Of a stretch of DNA of 64,000 bases, positions 58,351 through 64,000 are shown piece after piece; the first letter of the stretch is position 1, and each line of letters starts with the position of its first letter. The notes under the pieces are model-generated. The model was not told the DNA's origin. It made no database searches and saw only the letters and a list, made by a program, of their open reading frames with translations. The stretch comes from Limnohabitans sp. DM1 (GTDB lineage Bacteria > Pseudomonadota > Gammaproteobacteria > Burkholderiales > Burkholderiaceae_C): NCBI RefSeq assembly GCF_001269385.1, contig NZ_CXOO01000014.1, positions 171 through 64,170 on the forward strand, given 5' to 3'. The translations under genes were made by a program, and so were the position numbers.

Positions 58351-58827
58351 ATGGCGATCGTTCTAAACAAACCCCTCCCAGAATTTGAAGCGAACGCTAC
58401 AAGCGGTCTGAAAGTTTCGAACATCTCTCATGTCGGTCAAACTGTTGTTTTGTTTTTCTATCCCAAAGACAACACGCCAGGGTGTACCACCGAAGCCATG
58501 CAGTTCCGCGACAAATACAAAGATTTTGTCAAAGCTGGCGCCATGGTGCTGGGAGTCTCTCGAGACAACATGAAGTCTCATGACGACTTCAAAGCCAAGC
58601 TGGAATTGCCTTTCGAGCTAATTGCCGATACCGAAGAAAAAATGTGCCACATGTTTGGCGTGGTCAAAAACAAGATCATGTACGGCAAGAAAGTCAAAGG
58701 CATTGAGCGCAGCACTTTCCTGATTGGCGCCGACGGCACCCTGAAGCAGGAATGGCGAGGCCTGAAAGTGCCCGGTCATGTCGAGGAAGTGCTCAAAGCG
58801 GTCAAAGACCTCAAGAAGGCAGGCTGA
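58351..58827 (+). CDS. bcp: thioredoxin-dependent thiol peroxidase (Bcp/PrxQ)
   Basis: A 158-residue peroxiredoxin. The peroxidatic Cys45 is in YPKDNTPGCTTEAM. The resolving Cys50 of E. coli Bcp is replaced by Met; a second cysteine lies in EEKMCHMFGV and may serve instead, as is usual in this betaproteobacterial subgroup. It reduces organic hydroperoxides. The 163-base leader shows a -10-like TAAAAT at 58255-58260 but no convincing -35. Confidence 0.93.
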   Translation: MAIVLNKPLPEFEANATSGLKVSNISHVGQTVVLFFYPKDNTPGCTTEAMQFRDKYKDFVKAGAMVLGVSRDNMKSHDDFKAKLELPFELIADTEEKMCHMFGVVKNKIMYGKKVKGIERSTFLIGADGTLKQEWRGLKVPGHVEEVLKAVKDLKKAG

Positions 58828-58953
58828 GCGGCATTGAAATGCATGCGCATGAGATGTCTTGGAGCTCATGCATAATGGTTTTATGCCGCTGAAGTTCAGC
58901 CCCTCACATTTGCCAAAGGCCGCCTGGGTTTCCAGGCGGCTTTTCTTTTTTTC
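58827..58953 (+). ncRNA. structured bcp 3' UTR with terminator, possible sRNA
   Basis: Starting at the last base of the bcp stop, AGCGGCAT (58827-58834) pairs with ATGCCGCT (58883-58890), and inside it GCATGAG (58847-58853) pairs with CTCATGC (58865-58871). A terminator follows at 58919-58953. Nested stems plus a U-rich terminator are the layout of 3'-UTR-derived, Hfq-dependent RNAs. Expression is unproven. Confidence 0.35.
58919..58953 (+). terminator. intrinsic terminator after bcp
   Basis: GCCGCCTGG, loop GTTT, CCAGGCGGC, then TTTTCTTTTTTT. A strong Rho-independent terminator 92 bases after the bcp stop and just before phoH. Confidence 0.92.
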
Positions 58954-58995
58954 TGCGACCATCCGCCCTCAACTTTTTTGAAGAAGCTTTTGCTC

Positions 58996-60669
58996 ATGCC
59001 TCTGCCACCTGCCCCCACCCAACGCGCCAGTCGTTTGTCCTCCAAGGCTTTCGAGGCTCAGTACGCAAACCCCGAGCTGGTCACAAAAACAGCGCCATTG
59101 ACGCCTGCAAAAACCAGTAGCGCCCCGGCCGTCAACAGGCAACATAAAGTGCAAGCCAACACAGCAGCCGTCGAAAAACGCCCAAGCGCCCTGCGCTCAC
59201 CCGTCCCAGCGCCCACACGCTCTGCCACCAAGACCACAAAACCCGCCGCTCCCACGAGCAAACCCAAACGCACAAGCGGCCCCACCAAGCTTTTTGTACT
59301 CGACACCAATGTGTTGATGCATGACCCTATGAGCCTGTTTCGTTTTGAAGAACACGACGTGTTCTTGCCGATGATCGTGCTGGAAGAGCTCGATGGCCAC
59401 AAAAAAGGCATGACCGAAGTGGCACGCAATGCCCGTCAGGCCAGTCGATCATTGGATGCACTGGCTTGTGCCCAAGGCGCCGATCTGGGCAAAGGCTCGC
59501 CACTGAACACCACGGGTTACACGGATGCTCTGGGGCAATTGTTCTTTCAGACACAAGCGCTTGATTTGAGCCTACCCCTGGCCTTGCCCCAAGGCAAGGC
59601 GGACAACCAGATTCTGGGCGTTGTCAAGGCCTTGGGGCAGCTGCACGCCCCTCGCGAGGTGGTGCTGGTCTCCAAGGACATCAACATGCGGGTCAAGGCC
59701 CGCGCTTTGGGTCTGCAGGCCGAAGACTACCAAAACGACAAGACGCTGGAAGATGGCGATTTGCTCTACCCCGGCTCCATGGCCTTACCGGTGGATTTCT
59801 GGACACAGAATGGCAAAACCGTGGAGAGCTGGCAGCAAGGCACCAGCACGTTTTACAGAATTTCCGGCCCGATCGTGCCCAGCTTGTTCATGAACCAGTT
59901 TGTGTTCTTTGAAGCACCCGGTGAGCCCAGCCTGTATGCCCGCGTCACTGAAATTCGCGACAAGACAGCAGTTTTACGCACACTGAAGGATTTCACCCAC
60001 CTCAAGAATGCTGTTTGGGGTGTCACGACCCGCAATCGTGAACAGAACTTTGCGATGAATTTATTGACCGACCCGGACATCGACTTCGTCACACTGGCGG
60101 GAACAGCCGGCACAGGCAAGACACTGATGGCATTGGCGGCCGGATTGACACAGGTGCTGGATGACCGCCGTTACACCGAAATCATCATGACCCGGGCCAC
60201 CGTCAGCGTGGGTGAGGACATTGGCTTTCTACCTGGCACGGAAGAGGAAAAAATGGGGCCGTGGATGGGCGCTCTGGACGACAACCTCGAGTTTCTGGCC
60301 AAAGGCGATGGGGGCAATGCAGGTGAATGGGGGCGTGCTGCGACCAACGAGCTGATCAAGAGTCGCATCAAGATCAAGAGCATGAACTTCATGCGTGGTC
60401 GCACCTTCATGAACAAGTACGTCATCATCGACGAAGCGCAAAACCTGACGCCCAAGCAGATGAAAACCTTGATCACGCGTGCGGGGCCTGGCACCAAGAT
60501 CATCTGCATGGGCAATCTGGCCCAAATTGACACACCCTACTTGACCGAAGGCTCGTCCGGTTTGACCTATGCGGTGGATCGATTCAAAGGCTGGGCACAC
60601 GGCGGGCACATCACGCTGGCCCGGGGTGAACGCTCTCGCTTGGCCGACTTCGCCAGCGAAACACTCTGA
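58996..60669 (+). CDS. PhoH-family protein with N-terminal PIN domain
   Basis: A 557-residue PhoH2-like protein. After a ~95-residue basic, Ala/Pro/Thr-rich leader comes a PIN-type nuclease domain (KLFVLDTNVLMHDPMS, MIVLEELDGHKKG, VVLVSKDINMRVKA) and then the PhoH ATPase (LAGTAGTGKTLMALAAG, YVIIDEAQNLTPKQMKTL). Such proteins unwind and cleave RNA in other bacteria. ATG at 58996 is used; a TTG six codons upstream is also open. Confidence 0.92.
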   Translation: MPLPPAPTQRASRLSSKAFEAQYANPELVTKTAPLTPAKTSSAPAVNRQHKVQANTAAVEKRPSALRSPVPAPTRSATKTTKPAAPTSKPKRTSGPTKLFVLDTNVLMHDPMSLFRFEEHDVFLPMIVLEELDGHKKGMTEVARNARQASRSLDALACAQGADLGKGSPLNTTGYTDALGQLFFQTQALDLSLPLALPQGKADNQILGVVKALGQLHAPREVVLVSKDINMRVKARALGLQAEDYQNDKTLEDGDLLYPGSMALPVDFWTQNGKTVESWQQGTSTFYRISGPIVPSLFMNQFVFFEAPGEPSLYARVTEIRDKTAVLRTLKDFTHLKNAVWGVTTRNREQNFAMNLLTDPDIDFVTLAGTAGTGKTLMALAAGLTQVLDDRRYTEIIMTRATVSVGEDIGFLPGTEEEKMGPWMGALDDNLEFLAKGDGGNAGEWGRAATNELIKSRIKIKSMNFMRGRTFMNKYVIIDEAQNLTPKQMKTLITRAGPGTKIICMGNLAQIDTPYLTEGSSGLTYAVDRFKGWAHGGHITLARGERSRLADFASETL

Positions 60670-60686
60670 GGCTTTGACTGCGTCGA

Positions 60687-62111
60687 TCAGTAATCGTCGC
60701 TGCCCAGTCCGCCTGATGCGAGACTTTCAAAACGCGTCAGGTTCTTCAGGAACGCCAGACGAACGGTTCCCGTGGGACCGTTACGCTGCTTGCCAATGAT
60801 GATTTCCGCCACGCCCGGATCTTTTGAATCCTTGTTGTAGTAGTCATCGCGATAGATGAACATGATGATGTCGGCATCCTGTTCAATCGCCCCGGATTCC
60901 CGCAAGTCGCTCATCATCGGGCGTTTGTCTGTGCGCTGCTCCACGCTTCTGTTGAGCTGCGACAAGGCAATCACCGGGCATTGCAATTCCTTGGCCAGCA
61001 TTTTCAAGCCACGCGAAATTTCACCCAATTCGGTGGCGCGGTTATCGCCGCCCGAAGAGCCGGAACCACTCATCAGCTGCAAGTAGTCCACCACGATCAG
61101 GCCCAGCTTGCCGCATTGGCGCGCCAAGCGCCGGGCATTGGCACGCAATTCAGAGGGGGTCAGGCCTGGTGTTTCATCAATGTGCAAGGAAACGGTTCTG
61201 AGTTTTTCGATGGCCTCGGTCAGGCGTGGCCATTCCTCATCGGTCAATTTGCCGGTACGCAAATGCCCCTGGTCCACGCGGCCAATCGAGCCCACGACAC
61301 GCACAGCCAACTGGGATGCACCCATTTCCATGGAAAACACAGCAACGGGCAGCCCTTCATTCAAGGCCACATGTTCTGCAATATTGATCGCAAATGCCGT
61401 CTTGCCCATGGATGGTCGCGCCGCCAACACCACCATATCGCCTGGTTGCAGGCCTGATGTCATGCGATCGAGGTCATAAAAACCGGTAGGGACACCTGTG
61501 ATGTCATTGGGGTTGTCCGCCATCTCCTGAACGCGGTCGAGCAACTCCACAACCAGCGTGTCCATGGACTGAAAGCCCTGCTTCATGCGGGAGCCTTCTT
61601 CGCCAATGTTGAAGATTTTTTGCTCAGCTTCGTCAAGAATTCGATCTATTGCCTTGCCTTGCGGATTGAAGGCGTTGGTGGCGATTTCATCGCTGGCCGT
61701 CACCAATTTACGCAAGATGGAGCGTTCACGCACGATCTCTGCATAGCGACGGATATTGCTGGCGCTCGGCACATATTGGGCCAATGAGTTCAAATAGCCC
61801 AAGCCCCCCATCTCCTCAGACTTGCCCTGGTTTTGCAGTTGCTCGCTGACCGTGATGACGTCCGCAGGTTTGGAAGCATTGATCAGCGCCCCGATCGCGG
61901 TGTAGATGAGTTTGTGCTCATGGCGGTAAAAATCCGAATCCACCAGCAAATCGCCTACCCTGTCCCAAGCGCTGTTGTCCAGCAACAAGCCGCCCAAGAC
62001 ACTGGACTCTGCTTCAATCGAGTGTGGAGGCACGCGCAATTTGGCCACTTGACTGTCACTCGACAAATCAGCGGGGAACTCGTTCAAATGGTTCGTGAAT
62101 ACAGCAGACAT
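60687..62111 (-). CDS. dnaB: replicative DNA helicase DnaB
   Basis: A 474-residue hexameric helicase of the replication fork. The N-terminal domain (VPPHSIEAESSVLGGLLLDN) precedes the RecA-like domain with Walker A AARPSMGKTAFAINIAEH and Walker B GLIVVDYLQLMSG. ATG at 62111. It lies downstream of the ribosomal S6 operon and is separated from it by a terminator, as in many proteobacteria. The C-termini of dnaB and phoH face each other 17 bases apart. Confidence 0.97.
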   Translation of the reverse strand: MSAVFTNHLNEFPADLSSDSQVAKLRVPPHSIEAESSVLGGLLLDNSAWDRVGDLLVDSDFYRHEHKLIYTAIGALINASKPADVITVSEQLQNQGKSEEMGGLGYLNSLAQYVPSASNIRRYAEIVRERSILRKLVTASDEIATNAFNPQGKAIDRILDEAEQKIFNIGEEGSRMKQGFQSMDTLVVELLDRVQEMADNPNDITGVPTGFYDLDRMTSGLQPGDMVVLAARPSMGKTAFAINIAEHVALNEGLPVAVFSMEMGASQLAVRVVGSIGRVDQGHLRTGKLTDEEWPRLTEAIEKLRTVSLHIDETPGLTPSELRANARRLARQCGKLGLIVVDYLQLMSGSGSSGGDNRATELGEISRGLKMLAKELQCPVIALSQLNRSVEQRTDKRPMMSDLRESGAIEQDADIIMFIYRDDYYNKDSKDPGVAEIIIGKQRNGPTGTVRLAFLKNLTRFESLASGGLGSDDY

Positions 62112-62227
62112 CTAGGACAGTATGAAAAACTCAATGGTAAGCCCGCTCTTGAACATCGTCACGGGATAAAAACGGTGGGCTGTGCAGAAGAACTTGGGGT
62201 GGAATACAAAGGCGCTACTCAAAAAAC

Positions 62228-62262
62228 AAAAAGCCGCCGAGCTCTTGGCCAGGCGGCTTTTT
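62228..62262 (-). terminator. intrinsic terminator after rplI
   Basis: On the minus strand AAAAAGCCGCC, a 13-base loop, GGCGGCTTTTT and further T residues, 16 bases after the rplI stop. It ends the rpsF-priB-rpsR-rplI message. The 168 bases between rplI and dnaB otherwise hold no recognisable gene. Confidence 0.88.
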
Positions 62263-62278
62263 GATGTGTGGTTAACAA

Positions 62279-62731
62279 TCAGGCAGTTTCGCCGTAGACC
62301 GTCACCGTCACATCCACCACCACATCAGTGTGCAAGGCCACGGACACCGTGGAATCGCTCACTGTTTTGATGGGGCCCAAAGGCATACGGATCTGGGACT
62401 TGACCAGTTTGTAGCCTTGTTTGTTCAGCTCATCGGCAATGTCGTTGTTGGTCACGGAACCAAACAAACGGCCGTCCACGCCCGCTTTTTGAGTCAACTT
62501 GACCACAGTGCCAGACAGCTTGTCGCCTTGGGCTTGTGCTTCGGCCAATTTGGCAGCAGCCGCTTTCTCCAATTCAACACGGCGAGCTTCGAACTCGGCC
62601 TTGTTGGCTTCGGTGGCGCGGCGGGCGCGGCCTTGAGGGATCAGGAAGTTGCGTGCGTAGCCGTCTTTGACTTTGACGATATCGCCCAGATTACCCAAGT
62701 TTACAACCTTTTCGAGCAGAATGATTTGCAT
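62279..62731 (-). CDS. rplI: 50S ribosomal protein L9
   Basis: A 150-residue protein with the L9 signature [20 protein letters not shown] at the N-terminus, a long connecting helix ([20 protein letters not shown]) and the C-terminal rRNA-binding domain. AAGGAG precedes the ATG. Last gene of the S6 operon. Confidence 0.98.
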   Translation of the reverse strand: MQIILLEKVVNLGNLGDIVKVKDGYARNFLIPQGRARRATEANKAEFEARRVELEKAAAAKLAEAQAQGDKLSGTVVKLTQKAGVDGRLFGSVTNNDIADELNKQGYKLVKSQIRMPLGPIKTVSDSTVSVALHTDVVVDVTVTVYGETA

Positions 62732-62742
62732 GGTTGGGCTCC

Positions 62743-63024
62743 TTAGACTTTGTGCTGGTCGGTGTAGGGCAACATGGCCAAAAAGCGTGCGCGCTTGATG
62801 GCGGTGTTGAGCTGACGCTGGAAAATGGCACGGGTGCCAGTCAAGCGTGCGGGGATGATCTTGCCGTTTTCGGCGATGAAGTCACGCAATGTGTCCACAT
62901 CTTTGTAGTCGATTTCTTCGACACCGGTCACTGTGAAGCGGCAGAAACGCTTGCGCTTGAACAGCAGTGACTGGGTGTTGCGCTTGGGGCGCTTGTCTTT
63001 GTTGAATTTTTTGAACGTGGCCAT
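62743..63024 (-). CDS. rpsR: 30S ribosomal protein S18
   Basis: A 93-residue S18 with the central pattern [19 protein letters not shown] and [20 protein letters not shown]. The ATG at 63024 follows AGGAGG. In the ribosome S18 binds S6 and the central domain of 16S rRNA; free S6:S18 can repress its own operon in other bacteria. Confidence 0.98.
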   Translation of the reverse strand: MATFKKFNKDKRPKRNTQSLLFKRKRFCRFTVTGVEEIDYKDVDTLRDFIAENGKIIPARLTGTRAIFQRQLNTAIKRARFLAMLPYTDQHKV

Positions 63025-63038
63025 GGGGCCTCCTGAAA

Positions 63039-63326
63039 TTAATCTTGCTGAAACTCTTGAATGTGCAACACGACACTTTTGCCTTGTCGAGGGGTGGCCA
63101 AAAAGCCCTGAAACGTCCAAATACTGCCTACCGCTTGCTTGGCCAGTCTTTCGGACAATGACCCGATGGCCAAGGCACGAAGCTTCAACTGGACTTTGCG
63201 CATTTGTCCGGCCTCTTGTACTTCAGAGGCATGCTCCAGAATCAAATCCAGAGCGGGCAAACCGGCGGGGGTGTATCGCAAAGCGGCTTGCTCGGCAATA
63301 CAGGCGGTCAGTTCGGTACGGTTCAC
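63039..63326 (-). CDS. priB: primosomal replication protein N (PriB)
   Basis: A 95-residue OB-fold single-stranded-DNA-binding protein of the PriA-PriB-DnaT restart system. It occupies the slot between rpsF and rpsR that PriB normally holds. The start is GTG at 63326, with GAGGA almost touching it. Typical sequence includes [16 protein letters not shown] and [19 protein letters not shown]. Confidence 0.93.
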   Translation of the reverse strand: MNRTELTACIAEQAALRYTPAGLPALDLILEHASEVQEAGQMRKVQLKLRALAIGSLSERLAKQAVGSIWTFQGFLATPRQGKSVVLHIQEFQQD

Positions 63327-63343
63327 TCCTCAACAGGTCAGTA

Positions 63344-63709
63344 TCAAGCGGCGAATTCGGCTTGTTGGGACTTGCGTGCTTCTTCGCGCTCGACGGTCTT
63401 CATCATGGAAGAAGGACCTGTGTCGGCTTTTTTCTTCAGCACCGTCAGGTGACGCAGCACGGCGTCGTTGAACTTGAAGGCGTGCTCGAGTTCAGCCATG
63501 ACCGCTTGATCGGCTTCGATGTTCACGCACAGGTAGTGGGCTTTGCCCAGCTTGTTGATCTGGTACGCCAGTTGACGGCGGCCCCAGTCTTCCACACGGT
63601 GGATGCTGCCACCGCCGGCGGTGATCATGCCTTTATAGCGCTCCAGCATGGCCGGCACTTGTTCGGACTGATCGGGATGGATCAGCAAAATGATTTCGTA
63701 ATGACGCAT
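63344..63709 (-). CDS. rpsF: 30S ribosomal protein S6
   Basis: A 121-residue S6 starting [20 protein letters not shown] with the block [26 protein letters not shown] precedes the ATG. First gene of the rpsF-priB-rpsR-rplI operon, behind a promoter whose -10 is at 63791 and a structured leader of about 75 bases. Confidence 0.98.
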   Translation of the reverse strand: MRHYEIILLIHPDQSEQVPAMLERYKGMITAGGGSIHRVEDWGRRQLAYQINKLGKAHYLCVNIEADQAVMAELEHAFKFNDAVLRHLTVLKKKADTGPSSMMKTVEREEARKSQQAEFAA

Positions 63710-63745
63710 TGAGACTCCTTGCGGTTAACCCAAAAGGTTGGAAAA

Positions 63746-63775
63746 GCCGCCCCCAGCGTCTGGTCGAGGTGCGGC
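63746..63775 (-). promoter_or_regulatory. rpsF leader stem-loop, candidate S6:S18 autoregulatory site
   Basis: In the leader RNA GCCGC pairs with GCGGC through a bulged stem, capped by CCAG-ACG-CTGG. Many bacteria place an S6:S18-binding hairpin with a CCG-containing bulge in this leader. The structure here is compatible but was not tested against the known model. Confidence 0.4.
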
Positions 63776-63790
63776 AAGGCGAAGCCTAAG

Positions 63791-63796
63791 ATTATA
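63791..63796 (-). promoter_or_regulatory. -10 box of the rpsF operon promoter
   Basis: A perfect TATAAT on the minus strand, with a weak TATTCA at 17 bases as -35, would start transcription near 63784 and give a leader of about 75 bases. It lies between rpsF and the end of the symporter gene. Confidence 0.6.
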
Positions 63797-63804
63797 GCTT
63801 GATT

Positions 63805-64000
63805 TCAGAACCCTGAATAGTCGCTGTTGGCTCTTGAAACCAGGGCCGCAGGCTGCGCGCGTGGCATCACCCAGGAGCTGGGTAGCATCCAGGTCAATAG
63901 AGCCATCACGACAAACCCGACAGGCACGCCGAACACGCCTGCCGACAGCGGCTGAATGCCAAACCACAAGCCATCACTGGGAGCCAATCCCCAAAAGTGG
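63805..64000 (-). CDS. sodium:solute symporter family protein, C-terminal end (partial)
   Basis: The last ~64 residues of a membrane protein entering from the right edge. The segment GLWFGIQPLSAGVFGVPVGF is typical of the end of SSS-family symporters of the acetate (ActP) type, with a final hydrophobic helix (FVVMALLTWMLPSSWVM) and a short polar tail. Substrate cannot be judged from this fragment. It ends just upstream of the rpsF promoter. Confidence 0.7.
   Translation of the reverse strand, partial: HFWGLAPSDGLWFGIQPLSAGVFGVPVGFVVMALLTWMLPSSWVMPRAQPAALVSRANSDYSGF

Overview
The window is almost entirely chromosomal housekeeping DNA of a GC-rich betaproteobacterium, most likely a Comamonadaceae member (Burkholderiales; Limnohabitans/Rhodoferax/Polaromonas-like). 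The evidence is the gene order: hfq-hflX-hflK-hflC-DUF2065-hisZ-purA, rlmN-rodZ-ispG-hisS-yfgM-bamB-der, rpsF-priB-rpsR-rplI beside dnaB, alaA-hom-thrC-moeA-moaD-moaE near clpB, and odhA-odhB-lpdA-zapE. The genus is inferred from memory of such neighbourhoods; no search was run. I see no tRNA, rRNA, CRISPR array, prophage, defence island or biosynthetic gene cluster.

Layout. 1-340: end of an IS5-type element whose transposase carries a nonsense codon. 343-2733: ybbA, tesA and mnmH/selU, with ybbA and tesA diverging from overlapping start codons. 2751-5211: a small charged protein, a DUF2189 membrane protein and cystathionine beta-lyase. 5284-12477: the hfq-to-phosphoribosyltransferase operon on the minus strand. 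12565-20897: der, bamB, yfgM-like, hisS, ispG, rodZ, rlmN and ndk, mostly with 4-nt overlaps. 21022-24289: rluB, scpB and rluD. 24313-25119: bamD, divergent from rluD. 25085-28840: dinG, a DUF465 protein, a small secreted protein and zapE. 28954-34652: the 2-oxoglutarate dehydrogenase genes, with a structured leader before odhA and a terminator between odhB and lpdA. 34880-38925: prpE, an isochorismatase-like hydrolase, an NlpC/P60 protein and a VOC protein.

39001-44549 is the only clearly accessory region. It is a decayed sugar-utilisation locus: an MFS permease, a fructose-6-phosphate-aldolase-like transaldolase and a ROK repressor on the minus strand, then a TGA-interrupted reading frame, a likely ROK operator, a fused remnant of an RbsB-type binding protein and an RbsC-type permease, and an intact PfkB kinase. 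The regulator and the metabolic enzymes survive while the ABC transporter has been deleted.

44633-64000 returns to core genes: DedA, RraA, a SWIB protein with a histone-H1-like tail, an orphan acetolactate-synthase-like enzyme, clpB, molybdopterin genes, threonine genes, alaA, a Mth938-like protein, bcp, phoH, dnaB, the S6 operon and the end of a sodium:solute symporter.

Nothing here is convincingly a new multi-gene system. The best leads are small: the TGA-interrupted frame with a hairpin just after the TGA, the coding-like tail after the transaldolase stop, a 30-codon frame coupled to the Mth938 start, a nested hairpin plus terminator after bcp, and the odhA and rpsF leaders.
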